A stretch of DNA of 64,000 nucleotides from Oleispirillum sp963668495 (lineage in GTDB: Bacteria > Pseudomonadota > Alphaproteobacteria > Rhodospirillales > Rhodospirillaceae). Positions 51,158 through 60,448 of this stretch are shown here, in pieces. The notes under the pieces are model-generated. The model worked only from the letters and a program-made list of their open reading frames with translations. It was not told where the DNA came from and did no database searches. The translations under genes and the position numbers were made by a program. The stretch's first letter is position 1; every line of letters begins with the position of its first letter. The stretch covers positions 496,001-560,000 of the forward strand of contig OY764545.1 of NCBI GenBank assembly GCA_963668495.1, in the 5' to 3' direction.

Positions 51158-52686
51158 AGCTCTTTCGCATTCGCGGCGGGGTTCACCCCAATGACCGCAA
51201 GGCTGCCACAAAAGCCAAAACCGTAGTTGATGTCCCACTGGCAGAAACCCTTTACCTGCCGTTGCAACAGCACATCGGCGCACCGGCATTGCCTATCGTC
51301 GAACCGGGTGACACCGTTCTGAAAGGCCAACTGGTTGCCAAAGCTGCTGGCCCGATTTCTGCCGCCCTGCATGCACCCACATCCGGCACCATTGCTGCCA
51401 TTGACTTGCACACGGTCCCCCACGCCTCTGGCCTGAAGGGAACCGCAATTGCACTCAAACCGGATGGTCTGGACACTTGGGCCGAGCCAATGCCTCCCCT
51501 TGCCGATGATGCCGAAAGCAAAGCCATCGCCCGACGCGTGGCAGAGGCAGGGATCGTTGGGCTTGGCGGGGCCACGTTCCCCTCTGCGGTGAAGTTGAAC
51601 CTTGGTGAACGCCATGCGTTGACCACGCTGGTTATGAATGGCGCAGAGTGCGAACCGTTTCTGACCTGCGATGACCGCCTGATGCAGGAACATACGCAGG
51701 AATTGATTCATGGCATCCGCCTAATGGCACATGCTCTTGGCGTTTCCCGGACCTTAATCGCCATTGAAAAGAACAAGCCCGAAGCTGCCAAAGCCATGTC
51801 TGCCGCCTGTCAGGCGCATAACGACATCATGGTGGTGGAGGTGCCAACACGCTACCCCATGGGGTCGGAAAAGCACTTGGTGCAGACCCTGACTGGTATG
51901 GAAACCCCTGCCCGCGCCCTGACCGCCGATATTGGTGTGGTGGTCCACAACATCGCCACGGCTTTTGCGGTTTATGAAGCGGTCAAATTGGGACGCCCCC
52001 TGATCTCTCGCATTGTTACAGTCAGCGGCAGCGCCATACGTACACCGCAGAATCTGCGGGTGGCCTTGGGCACACCCATTCAAAACTTGATTGATTTTTG
52101 TGGCGGCCTTACGGAAGAGCCGCAGGAAATTCTGTCCGGTGGCCCAATGATGGGGCAACCACTGCGATCCACCGATATTCCAACCGTCAAAGGCATGAAC
52201 GGCATTCTGGCCTTGACCGAGGCCGATACCAACCGGGGGCCACAAAGCCCCTGTATCCGCTGTGGCACCTGTGTTTCCGTCTGCCCCGCCGGACTGATGC
52301 CGTTTGAGATCATGCGCAATATCCAAAACGACAATCTGGAGGATGCGGTCAACGCAGGTCTGATGGACTGCTTATCTTGCGGCAGTTGCGCCTATGCCTG
52401 TCCGTCACGCATCCCACTGGTGCAGAACATGCACTATGCAAAAGGGTACCTGACGGCACAGCAACGGACGCAACACCGCAATGATGAGGCCAAACGCCTT
52501 GCGGAAGACAAAGCCCGACGCGCCGAACAGGAAGCCGCCGAACGCAAGGCCATGATGGAAAAGAAAAAAGCCGCTGCCGCAAAAGCCAAAGCTGCGAAGG
52601 CCGCAAAAGCTGCAAAAGAACAAGCCGCTGCCGAGGCTGGCGACCAAGCCACCTCGGTTGCAAAGCCTGAGGGAGGCGACGCCTGA
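51154..52686 (+). CDS. rnfC: Rnf complex NADH-binding subunit RnfC
   Basis: The 510-residue product has an N-terminal domain with RGGVHPNDRKAATK, the NADH/FMN-binding GIVGLGGATFPSAVKL with NGAECEPFLTCDDRLM, then two 4Fe-4S motifs (CIRCGTCVSVCPAGLMP; CLSCGSCAYACPSRIPL). The last 80 residues form a long charged helix rich in A, K and E, a variable tail known in RnfC proteins. It overlaps rnfB and rnfD. Confidence 0.96.
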   Translation: MKLFRIRGGVHPNDRKAATKAKTVVDVPLAETLYLPLQQHIGAPALPIVEPGDTVLKGQLVAKAAGPISAALHAPTSGTIAAIDLHTVPHASGLKGTAIALKPDGLDTWAEPMPPLADDAESKAIARRVAEAGIVGLGGATFPSAVKLNLGERHALTTLVMNGAECEPFLTCDDRLMQEHTQELIHGIRLMAHALGVSRTLIAIEKNKPEAAKAMSAACQAHNDIMVVEVPTRYPMGSEKHLVQTLTGMETPARALTADIGVVVHNIATAFAVYEAVKLGRPLISRIVTVSGSAIRTPQNLRVALGTPIQNLIDFCGGLTEEPQEILSGGPMMGQPLRSTDIPTVKGMNGILALTEADTNRGPQSPCIRCGTCVSVCPAGLMPFEIMRNIQNDNLEDAVNAGLMDCLSCGSCAYACPSRIPLVQNMHYAKGYLTAQQRTQHRNDEAKRLAEDKARRAEQEAAERKAMMEKKKAAAAKAKAAKAAKAAKEQAAAEAGDQATSVAKPEGGDA

Positions 52687-53771
52687 TGCAATTCCGTCCG
52701 TTTATTGCGGCCCCGTTCGCCCACTCCGGGCGCACCACATCCAGCATTATGTTCTGGGTGATTGTGGCCCTGTTGCCTGCCACCATATTCGGCCTTGGCC
52801 TGTACGGCTGGCCTGCCATTTATCTGTGGGCAATCACCATTTTCAGTTCTGTCCTGACCGAAGCTCTGTGTCTGAAACTGGCGGGGAAATCGGTAAAAGC
52901 TGGATTAAGAGACAATTCCGCAGTTCTATCCGGCTGGATTCTTGCCCTCGCGCTGCCACCGTGGGCACCGTGGTGGGTCGGCGTCGTTGGTGGCGTGGTC
53001 GCCATCGGCCTTGCCAAGCATGCTTTCGGTGGGCTTGGTCAAAACCTGTTTAATCCGGCTATGGTCGCCCGGATTGCCCTTGTGATTTCCTTTCCGGTCG
53101 AACTGACCCGTTATGTTGCTCCGCGCCCGATTTTTACCGCCAGTGCACCGGATGCCTTACAATCCCTTGCCATTACCTTTGGCGTTGGCAGTGTTGATTT
53201 GGATGCCTTATCCAGCGCCTCCCTCCTTGGTCATGCCAAAAGTGAGCTGAGCAAAGGGACGCCGTTGACCGAATTAAGCGGTACCGGGTTTGATCCCATC
53301 AGCCTTTTGCTGGGCACGACCACCGGCAGCATGGGGGAAACCTCTGCCGCGCTGCTGTTGCTGGGCGGCCTGATCCTGCTGGCGACCCGTGTCATCACTT
53401 GGCACATCCCGGTTGCTGTATTGGTCGGGGTTTTGATCCCGGCGAGCATTGCCCACGCGGTTGATCCGGGGCACTACCTGCCTCCGCTGGTGCATCTGTT
53501 GGCAGCTTCCACTCTATTCGGCGCATTCTTCATTGCCACCGATTTGGTGACGTCCCCGACCACGGCAAAGGGACAGATATTGTATGGCATAGGCATTGGT
53601 GTGCTGATCTTTGTCATTCGATCCTGGGGCGCATACCCGGAAGGCATGGCCTTTGCCGTACTGCTGATGAATGCCGCCACACCATTGATTGACCGTTGGG
53701 TCCGCCCGCGCATTTATGGCCGCAATCGCAAGGGCCAGCCCCTTGCCATCAAATCAAAGGAGACACGCTGA
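52686..53771 (+). CDS. rnfD: Rnf complex membrane subunit RnfD
   Basis: The 361-residue membrane protein carries about nine hydrophobic helices and the covalent-FMN region DLVTSPTTAKGQILYGIGIG (threonine of the SPTT segment). It starts with FRPFIAAPFAHSGRTT and has GGLGQNLFNPAMVARI. Its start codon shares a base with the rnfC stop, and its stop shares a base with the rnfG start. Confidence 0.95.
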   Translation: MQFRPFIAAPFAHSGRTTSSIMFWVIVALLPATIFGLGLYGWPAIYLWAITIFSSVLTEALCLKLAGKSVKAGLRDNSAVLSGWILALALPPWAPWWVGVVGGVVAIGLAKHAFGGLGQNLFNPAMVARIALVISFPVELTRYVAPRPIFTASAPDALQSLAITFGVGSVDLDALSSASLLGHAKSELSKGTPLTELSGTGFDPISLLLGTTTGSMGETSAALLLLGGLILLATRVITWHIPVAVLVGVLIPASIAHAVDPGHYLPPLVHLLAASTLFGAFFIATDLVTSPTTAKGQILYGIGIGVLIFVIRSWGAYPEGMAFAVLLMNAATPLIDRWVRPRIYGRNRKGQPLAIKSKETR

Positions 53772-54430
53772 TGGCGGCTCGGTCCAAACCTTGGTATCAG
53801 GGCGTACTGTTGGGCGGATTTTCCCTGATCGCGGCGGTTTCCCTTGGCTTGGCGTACAAAGCCACCGCCCCGGATATTGCCGAACGACTGAAAGAAGACC
53901 TGAACGCATCGCTGGAACAGGTCATCCCCGCAGCGTACCGTGACAATGACCTCAGCACTGATACCGTCACAGTTGCCACGAAAACCGACGGCAATCTGAC
54001 CATTTATCGCGCGCGCAAAGACCACGCAATCACCGCCCTTGCCTATCGCATGACTGGGCAGGGCTATGGCGGTTCCATCATTCTGGTCATGGGCGTGGAC
54101 ACCACGGGCAAAATCCTTGGCGTGCGTGTGGTTCAGCATGCGGAGACCCCCGGCCTTGGCGATAAAATTGAAATCCTGAAAGACAAATGGATTACCGGGT
54201 TCGATGGCTTGTCTACAGACAATACCCCGAACACCAACTGGGCTGTCAAAAAGGATGGCGGGCAATTTGACCAATTCAGTGGCGCAACCATCACACCTCG
54301 CGCCGTGGTCAAAGCCGTACGACATGGTCTCGACGTATTTGCCACATATCGCAAAGATATGCTGGCGGACAAAACCGCTGTCACGCCTGCGACTTCTGAA
54401 GACTCTTCAGCGAAAGAAGGTGCCAAATGA
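53771..54430 (+). CDS. rnfG: Rnf complex subunit RnfG
   Basis: The 219-residue product has one N-terminal membrane helix (GVLLGGFSLIAAVSLGLAYKA) and a periplasmic FMN-binding domain with GVRVVQHAETPGLGDKIE and the flavin-attachment motif SGATITPRAVVKAV (Thr). The ATG at 53771 overlaps the rnfD stop (TGATG). It overlaps rnfE by 4 bases. Confidence 0.95.
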   Translation: MAARSKPWYQGVLLGGFSLIAAVSLGLAYKATAPDIAERLKEDLNASLEQVIPAAYRDNDLSTDTVTVATKTDGNLTIYRARKDHAITALAYRMTGQGYGGSIILVMGVDTTGKILGVRVVQHAETPGLGDKIEILKDKWITGFDGLSTDNTPNTNWAVKKDGGQFDQFSGATITPRAVVKAVRHGLDVFATYRKDMLADKTAVTPATSEDSSAKEGAK

Positions 54431-55122
54431 GCAAAGCACCCACAATCAAAACCATTTTGCACAACGGCCTGTGGGCCAACAATCCGGCCCTGAGCCAAAT
54501 GCTGGCCTTGTGCCCGCTGCTTGCGGTCACCAGCACTGCGACCAATGGACTGGGCATGGGCTTGGCAACCACCGCCGTGGTCATCATGACCAACCTGATG
54601 GTTTCCACCCTGCGCCATGTCATCACGCCACAAGTGCGCATCCCTGCCTTCATCCTGATCATCGCCGGGATGGTCACGGTAGCAGACATGGCAATCAATG
54701 CTTGGGCGCATGAATTGTATAAAGTGCTGGGTTTGTTCATTCCTCTGATTGTTACCAACTGCATGATCTTAGGCCGGGCCGAAGCATTTGCTTCGCGCCA
54801 GCGTCCTTTGGTCAGTGCCATTGATGGTCTTGCCATGGGGCTGGGCTTCACCGTTGCCTTGCTGATCATCGGCGCATTCCGGGAAATCATCGGCAGCGGT
54901 ACACTGTTTGCCAACGCGTCATTGATGCTGGGTCCGGCATTCAAGGTGCTGGAATGCACGATTATCCCAGATTACAAAGGCGCGCTGCTGATGATCCTGC
55001 CACCGGGTGGCTTCATTGCCATGGGGTTGATCTTAGCCCTGAAACGCCGTGCGGATGCATGGCAAGATCGCAGAGCCGCAGCAAAACTCACTGCCGCAAC
55101 CCCACAACCGGGCCTGAGCTGA
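54427..55122 (+). CDS. rnfE: Rnf complex membrane subunit RnfE
   Basis: The 231-residue polytopic protein is the RnfA-related partner subunit: GLWANNPALSQMLALCPLLAVT (conserved Cys) and LFIPLIVTNCMILGRAEAFA (second conserved Cys), as in RnfA. Six membrane helices are visible. It overlaps the end of rnfG. Confidence 0.95.
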   Translation: MSKAPTIKTILHNGLWANNPALSQMLALCPLLAVTSTATNGLGMGLATTAVVIMTNLMVSTLRHVITPQVRIPAFILIIAGMVTVADMAINAWAHELYKVLGLFIPLIVTNCMILGRAEAFASRQRPLVSAIDGLAMGLGFTVALLIIGAFREIIGSGTLFANASLMLGPAFKVLECTIIPDYKGALLMILPPGGFIAMGLILALKRRADAWQDRRAAAKLTAATPQPGLS

Positions 55123-55135
55123 CAGGAGGATACGG

Positions 55136-55504
55136 ATGACCATTCATATTGGTGTGGCTTATGCCACCGCTGCCCGTCAGGTCTGGATGAAGTTTGACGT
55201 CCCCGAAGGATCAACCCTGCAAGACGCCATTACCTTGTCCGGTATTCTCAACCAATTCCCGGACATTGATCTGGATACGCAGAAAGTCGGCATCTTCGGC
55301 AAGGTCAAACCATTGACAACCGAACTGAAGGACGGTGACCGGGTGGAAATCTACCGACCGATTGTTGCCGACCCGGAACCGGTCCTGGCCCGCGAACAAG
55401 CCAAAAAAGACGCCGATAAAGACGCCAAACAGGCTGCAATCGCAGCTAAGAAGGCAAAGGTCGCCGCGGCAAAAGCCGAAAAAGCGGCAGATACCGAGTC
55501 CTAA
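55136..55504 (+). CDS. rnfH: RnfH family protein
   Basis: The 122-residue product has the ubiquitin-like RnfH fold: HIGVAYATAARQVWMKFDVPEGSTLQDAI, VGIFGKVKPLTTELKDGDRVEIYRPI and ADPEPVLAREQAKK. The last 35 residues are an A/K-rich helical tail absent from shorter RnfH proteins. It closes the rnf operon and is followed by a strong terminator. The biochemical role is unsettled. Confidence 0.92.
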   Translation: MTIHIGVAYATAARQVWMKFDVPEGSTLQDAITLSGILNQFPDIDLDTQKVGIFGKVKPLTTELKDGDRVEIYRPIVADPEPVLAREQAKKDADKDAKQAAIAAKKAKVAAAKAEKAADTES

Positions 55505-55505
55505 C

Positions 55506-55537
55506 AAAAAAGCACAGGCTCCAGTCCTGTGCTTTTT
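55506..55537. terminator. Terminator between rnfH and rlmN
   Basis: GCACAGG and CCTGTGC form a 7-base stem with A6 before and T5 after, serving both convergent operons. Confidence 0.9.
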
Positions 55538-55555
55538 CCAACATCGCGACCAAAA

Positions 55556-56713
55556 TTACTTGTGATCGTCGTCGATAATTCCTGCGGCTTCGCGTGCCTT
55601 ATGCCGGGACAGTTTTTGCCGTTGGCTTTCTGACCGCAATTGCCCACAAGCCGCCAAAATATCGCGTCCACGCGGCACGCGGATCGGGGCCGCGTAGCCT
55701 GCCCGCATCAGAACATCGGCAAACGCCTGAACGTCACGGATGGCAGGTGTCTGATAACCAGCCCCCGGCCATTCATTGAAAGGTATCAGGTTAAACTTGG
55801 CGCCGATCTTGGCATTTTTGATCAATTGCACCAGTTCCTTGGCATGGGCGATGGAATCATTAATACCTTTCAGCAAAATGTACTCAATCGTGATGTACTG
55901 ACGCTGCCCGGCAATGGATTGATACTCCTTCATCGCCTCGATCAAGTCGCGAATCGGGAATTTCCGGTTGATCGGCATGATCTGGTCGCGAATTTCATCA
56001 TTGGGTGCATGCAAGGAAACAGCCAGTTTGACCCCCAAATCCTCTGCACAGCGGCGCATATTCGGAATATAGCCAGAGGTCGACAAAGTGACTCGCCGCT
56101 TGGACATGGCGATCCCCTCCGGGTCCATGACAATCTTCATGGCCGTCGCCACCGCATCATAATTCAACAGCGGTTCCCCCATCCCCATCAACACGACATT
56201 GGATAAATGCCGGGTTTCATCGGTCGGAGTCGGCCATTCACCATAGGAATCCCGCGCAACCATGAACTGACCGACGATTTCCGCCGCCGTCAGGTTACGC
56301 ACCAGCATTTGCGTCCCGGTATGGCAGAACTTGCACGTCAGCGTACACCCGACCTGAGTGGATACACACACGGCACCGCGATCATCTTCGGGAATATGAA
56401 CGGTTTCGACCTGATTACCATCCGCCATGCCTAACAGCCATTTACGGGTCCCGTCGGTGGAGTTCTGCTCCGTTACCACACTGGGGCGTCCGACCACGAA
56501 GTTCGCAGCCAGCTTATCCCGCAGCCCTTTGGACAAGGTGGTCATGTCCGCAAAATCGGTCACCCCTTGATGATAAATCCAATGCCAAAGCTGTTTGGTC
56601 CGAAACGGTTTCTCCCCAAGGGCAACCAAAGCCGCCGTCAGGTCGTCACGACTGAGGCCGACCAGCTCTTGCTTCTCGGTCGGGGTCGCGGATGTGTCAG
56701 TATAGGTTGTCAT
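55556..56713 (-). CDS. rlmN: 23S rRNA (A2503-C2) / tRNA methyltransferase, radical SAM
   Basis: RlmN methylates C2 of A2503 in 23S rRNA and A37 of some tRNAs. The 385-residue product has the radical SAM cluster CTLTCKFCHTGTQ, MGMGEPLLNYDAV, SLHAPNDEIRDQIMPINRKFP and the methyl-carrying Cys region GRDILAACGQL near the end. It is a single gene, convergent with rnfH. Confidence 0.97.
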   Translation of the reverse strand: MTTYTDTSATPTEKQELVGLSRDDLTAALVALGEKPFRTKQLWHWIYHQGVTDFADMTTLSKGLRDKLAANFVVGRPSVVTEQNSTDGTRKWLLGMADGNQVETVHIPEDDRGAVCVSTQVGCTLTCKFCHTGTQMLVRNLTAAEIVGQFMVARDSYGEWPTPTDETRHLSNVVLMGMGEPLLNYDAVATAMKIVMDPEGIAMSKRRVTLSTSGYIPNMRRCAEDLGVKLAVSLHAPNDEIRDQIMPINRKFPIRDLIEAMKEYQSIAGQRQYITIEYILLKGINDSIAHAKELVQLIKNAKIGAKFNLIPFNEWPGAGYQTPAIRDVQAFADVLMRAGYAAPIRVPRGRDILAACGQLRSESQRQKLSRHKAREAAGIIDDDHK

Positions 56714-56889
56714 GGACTCGTATTACCCGGTCTGCCTCTAAGAAAAAACTCCATTTTTTTAAAACAGAGAATTTATTTTCTTCACAAGTCGCTGTACTCT
56801 CTTTCAAGACGTGTATTTCGCGTCATATGGGTGTCCACTGACGCCATCGCAAATACGTCATAAGACAGAGATCAAAAAAGGAATTCGTT

Positions 56890-57720
56890 ATGCGCAAATC
56901 GTTGGCTGTTTTGTCTTGTGCGAGCATGGCAGGCCTTTTGTCCGCCTGTAGCGGCACTTGGGACGTGGAAGGTCTGAAAGCTACGCAAGCCACTGGCTCC
57001 GCTTTTGATACCGCCCTCAAAAATGAATACGTCAATTTGGCTGCAACCGAGCGGGCCGAATATGACTGGCACGATGCCGCAGTCTTCATTGAACGCGGTC
57101 AAATGGCTGCCATGGGCAAATCGCCGGAACCGGAAGCCCTGTCCGCACGGAATATCCCGGCAGATGCCCTGAATGACCTGACCAAGGCACGGGCCGATTT
57201 GATGTCCTACATGAATGATGGCGTCAAAAACAGAATGCCGAAACAACTTGCCGCAGCTCAGGCGAGTTATGAGTGCTGGATGCAGGAACAGGAAGAAAAC
57301 TTCCAAGCTGAAGACATCGCCGCATGCCGCGCCGATTTTGATGATGCCATTGCTTCCTTGACCAAAAAACCTGTCGCCATGCGCATGGACAATACCTTCA
57401 CCGTTTACTTCGGCCTTGATTCCAGCAAGCTGGAAGGCGACGCCATGATGGTCATTGCCGAAGCCGCCGACGCATTCAAGGCAACCAAAGCCAAACGTGC
57501 GGATGTTGGTGGACATGCGGATAGCTCTGGCGATGCCAACTACAACGACCGTATTTCTGCCCTGCGTGCACAAGCCGTCAGCGGTGCTTTGGTTGATGCC
57601 GGTGTCCCGGAAGATGCCATTACCATCAGCGCGTTCGGTGAAAACGATCAAGCTGTCAAAACCAAGGATGGGCAAACCGAACCGCGCAATCGTCGCGTGA
57701 CCATTACCCTGTCCAAATAA
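56890..57720 (+). CDS. OmpA-family lipoprotein
   Basis: The 276-residue product has a lipoprotein signal with lipobox LLSAC (Cys at about residue 20). A helical domain of about 140 residues follows, and then a C-terminal OmpA/Pal-like domain (FTVYFGLDSSKLEGDA, VGGHADSSGDANYNDRISALRA and TEPRNRRVTITL) that would bind peptidoglycan. It is likely anchored in the outer membrane, linking it to the wall. It is not Pal itself: no tol genes are present. Confidence 0.88.
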   Translation: MRKSLAVLSCASMAGLLSACSGTWDVEGLKATQATGSAFDTALKNEYVNLAATERAEYDWHDAAVFIERGQMAAMGKSPEPEALSARNIPADALNDLTKARADLMSYMNDGVKNRMPKQLAAAQASYECWMQEQEENFQAEDIAACRADFDDAIASLTKKPVAMRMDNTFTVYFGLDSSKLEGDAMMVIAEAADAFKATKAKRADVGGHADSSGDANYNDRISALRAQAVSGALVDAGVPEDAITISAFGENDQAVKTKDGQTEPRNRRVTITLSK

Positions 57721-57737
57721 GTCACAACCTGACGCTT

Positions 57738-57769
57738 AAAAAAAGGCTCCGCACTGCGGAGCCTTTTTT
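57738..57769. terminator. Bidirectional terminator after the OmpA-family gene
   Basis: GGCTCCGC (57745-57752) and GCGGAGCC (57756-57763) form a perfect 8-base stem between A7 and T6 at a convergent boundary. Confidence 0.93.
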
Positions 57770-57789
57770 CTGTAACCTAAGACTGAAAT

Positions 57790-58362
57790 TTACATTTGCA
57801 CGCCTGAGAACAAATGCATGGTCATCATCATGCCCAGAACCAGCTTCATCATGAAATTGGTAATCGTAATCCCGACGGCATACTGTTTGCTAATTTCCAA
57901 GGCATGGCGCGCGATCTGCCAATTCCAGACCAAGGATAAGACCAGAACGACCATCCCCATCAGGGCAACGCCCCCGGTCATGCCGTTTTGCGAACTGGCT
58001 TGAAGCGGAATCGTAACCAGAACCAGCACCAAATTCAGCCAGTTATAGGCAATCATATACCGACAGAAATACTGTCTTGCCCCCAACATTTTCACCATGG
58101 GCAGCAAGATATTCGGCCACAACAACCATTCAATGGCATGGTGCAAAAGCAACGCAACAATCAGCGCGGACAAATTGAAATGTTGGCCAAGCAACGGCGC
58201 CACGACATATACGCTGTACATGTACATCGGCATCGCCAGAAAAAAGGCGATATACGACCGCCCAAAGGCGGGCACAGAATTTTCAAAGCCTTTTACGACT
58301 TGCCCTTCAAAACGCACGACCCCGAGAATTCGGAAAAATGCGCGAAATACCTCAGCCATCAT
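57790..58362 (-). CDS. Integral membrane protein of unknown function, dap operon
   Basis: The product (190 residues) has about five membrane helices (for example IAFFLAMPMYMYSVYVVAPLL, LIVALLLHHAIEWLLWPNIL, MIAYNWLNLVLVLVTIPLQ and TNFMMKLVLGMMMTMHLFSG). No family was recognised. Its first ATG (58362, or 58359) lies inside the end of dapE, with an 8-11 base overlap, so it is translationally coupled to it. A longer upstream frame inside dapE is not believable as protein. Confidence 0.75.
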   Translation of the reverse strand: MMAEVFRAFFRILGVVRFEGQVVKGFENSVPAFGRSYIAFFLAMPMYMYSVYVVAPLLGQHFNLSALIVALLLHHAIEWLLWPNILLPMVKMLGARQYFCRYMIAYNWLNLVLVLVTIPLQASSQNGMTGGVALMGMVVLVLSLVWNWQIARHALEISKQYAVGITITNFMMKLVLGMMMTMHLFSGVQM

Positions 58363-59506
58363 TGTCGAAGTACCGTTCCAAAATGCGCAGATAAATCTGT
58401 GCAAGGTCAGAAATATCCTGCACCGGCGTGTGTTCGTTAACCTTGTGAATGGTTTTCCCCACAAGGCCGAATTCCACAACCGGACAGTAAGATTTAATAA
58501 AGCGGGCGTCAGACGTACCGCCTGATGTGCTTAACTCTGGCTGACGACCTGTCACTGCCAACACAGCCTCCGCCACCAATTCGCTCAATGCTCCCGGTGG
58601 CGTAACAAACGGCTCTGCACTGCATTCAAACCGGATATGTGCCGTCGGCGCGTGGTCTGTCACCACACGCGTCAGCCATGTTTTCAGGCTCTCCGCCGTA
58701 TGTTCCGTATTAAAACGCACATTCAAAGTCGCAGAGACAGAGGCCGGGATCACGTTTGTCGCCGGGTTCCCCACATCAACCGTCGTCACGGCAAGGGTGC
58801 TGGGCGGGAAATAAGCATTGCCATCATCCAGAGGCTCTGCCGTCAATTCCGTCAATGCCTTTACCAAACGGTGAATGGGATTGTCCGCTTTATCAGGGTA
58901 AGCCACATGTCCCTGCACACCCTGTACGGTCATGTATGCCGTCAAGCTGCCGCGACGACCAATCTTCATGGCCTCGCCCAGAATATCAGGACATGTCGGC
59001 TCGCCAACCAAACAGACATCCGGCAAAGCGTTTTCCGCTTGCAACTGCTGCATCATCTTGGTGGTGCCGTTGATTGCCGGGCCTTCTTCATCGCCGGTAA
59101 TAATCAAACTGATCTGTCCACCAAAGTCATGGCCCCGACGCTGCAAAAACAGATCACAGGCCGCGGCAAACGCCGCAACCCCGGATTTCATGTCCGCAGA
59201 CCCGCGCCCATACAAAATTCCATCATGGATTTCTGCGGCAAAGGGCGGATAATCCCATGCGGCTTCGTCCCCGGCGGGGACCACATCCAGATGCCCGGCG
59301 AAGGCAAAGTGCCGTGCGCCATCGCCAATGGTCGCCACCAGATTATCAATATCCGGCGTGCTCGCATCTGAAAACGGCATACGGCGACAAACAAACCCCA
59401 ACGGCAGCAACGCGTTTTGCAAGACAGACAGCACACCAACTTCGTGCGGCGTCACCGATGGACACCGCACAAGGTCTTGCGTCAATTTGACCGCATCAAT
59501 TGCCAT
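58352..59506 (-). CDS. dapE: Succinyl-diaminopimelate desuccinylase
   Basis: DapE removes succinate from N-succinyl-LL-diaminopimelate in lysine and cell-wall synthesis, with two zinc ions. The 384-residue product has FAGHLDVVPAGDEAAWDYPPF, YGRGSADMKSGVAAFAAA, LIITGDEEGPAINGT (catalytic Glu) and STSGGTSDARFIKSYCPVVEFG near the end. Its start overlaps the dapD stop by 1 base, so the pair is coupled. Confidence 0.97.
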   Translation of the reverse strand: MAIDAVKLTQDLVRCPSVTPHEVGVLSVLQNALLPLGFVCRRMPFSDASTPDIDNLVATIGDGARHFAFAGHLDVVPAGDEAAWDYPPFAAEIHDGILYGRGSADMKSGVAAFAAACDLFLQRRGHDFGGQISLIITGDEEGPAINGTTKMMQQLQAENALPDVCLVGEPTCPDILGEAMKIGRRGSLTAYMTVQGVQGHVAYPDKADNPIHRLVKALTELTAEPLDDGNAYFPPSTLAVTTVDVGNPATNVIPASVSATLNVRFNTEHTAESLKTWLTRVVTDHAPTAHIRFECSAEPFVTPPGALSELVAEAVLAVTGRQPELSTSGGTSDARFIKSYCPVVEFGLVGKTIHKVNEHTPVQDISDLAQIYLRILERYFDNDG

Positions 59507-60348
59507 TAGTCACGCAACAGATCGTTAATGGAGACTTTGGCACGGGTGCCCGGATCGACCTTTTTCACGATCACCGCACAGGATACATTCGGCCCCGGCG
59601 TGCCATCAGGCAGCGGTTTGCCCGGCAAAGACCCCGGCACGACCACGGAATAGGCCGGAACCCGACCCATGAAGATTTCCCCGGTGTCGCGATCGACCAC
59701 TTTTGTGGATGCGCCTAAGAACACACCCATGGAAATCACTGCACCTTCCTCGACGATGAAGCCTTCCGCCACTTCGGAACGGGCACCGATGAAGCAGTTA
59801 TCCTCAATAATCACGGGGCCAGCCTGCAGCGGCTCCAGCACACCACCGATGCCGACACCACCGGACAAGTGGACATTATCACCGATTTGGGCACAGGAAC
59901 CGACGGTGGTCCATGTATCAACCATAGTGCCCTTACCCACATAGGCACCAAGGTTAACAAACGACGGCATCAAAACTGCCCCCGGCGCAATATGAGCAGA
60001 ACGGCGCACAATGCTGCCCGGAACTGCCCGGAAACCCGCAGCGCGGAAATTTTCCTCAGTCCAGCCTTCAAATTTGGACGGAACTTTATCAAACCACGGG
60101 GTCGCATGCCCCGGCCCACCGGCAATCGTCACCATGTCATTCAGGCGAAAAGACAGCAGGACCGCTTTTTTCAGCCACTGTTTCACAACCCAGCCGGACT
60201 CGGTTTTCTCGGCAACGCGGGCCATACCACTGTCCAGAAGGTTTAGTGCTTCATCTACGGCTTCACGGACCTCTCCTTTGGTCGCGAAAGTGATGGCATC
60301 CCGGTTATCCCACGCGCTTTCAATGGCGGCAGAGAGGGCAGAAGTCAT
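59506..60348 (-). CDS. dapD: Tetrahydrodipicolinate N-succinyltransferase
   Basis: DapD succinylates tetrahydrodipicolinate using succinyl-CoA. The 280-residue product has an N-terminal helical domain, then hexapeptide repeats of a left-handed beta helix (GAVLMPSFVNLGAYVGKGTMVDTWTTVGSCAQIGDNVHLSGGVGIGG), and a C-terminal cap ending VSINDLLRD. It is first in the dapD-dapE-membrane protein set. Confidence 0.97.
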   Translation of the reverse strand: MTSALSAAIESAWDNRDAITFATKGEVREAVDEALNLLDSGMARVAEKTESGWVVKQWLKKAVLLSFRLNDMVTIAGGPGHATPWFDKVPSKFEGWTEENFRAAGFRAVPGSIVRRSAHIAPGAVLMPSFVNLGAYVGKGTMVDTWTTVGSCAQIGDNVHLSGGVGIGGVLEPLQAGPVIIEDNCFIGARSEVAEGFIVEEGAVISMGVFLGASTKVVDRDTGEIFMGRVPAYSVVVPGSLPGKPLPDGTPGPNVSCAVIVKKVDPGTRAKVSINDLLRD

Positions 60349-60448
60349 AGATCGTATTCCTTATTCGTCGATAAAACTGTTTTGAACCTTAGACACCGGA
60401 GGACAGGTGTCAACCTTTCCCGCGCGGCTTTCCAAGCAGAAGCACATT

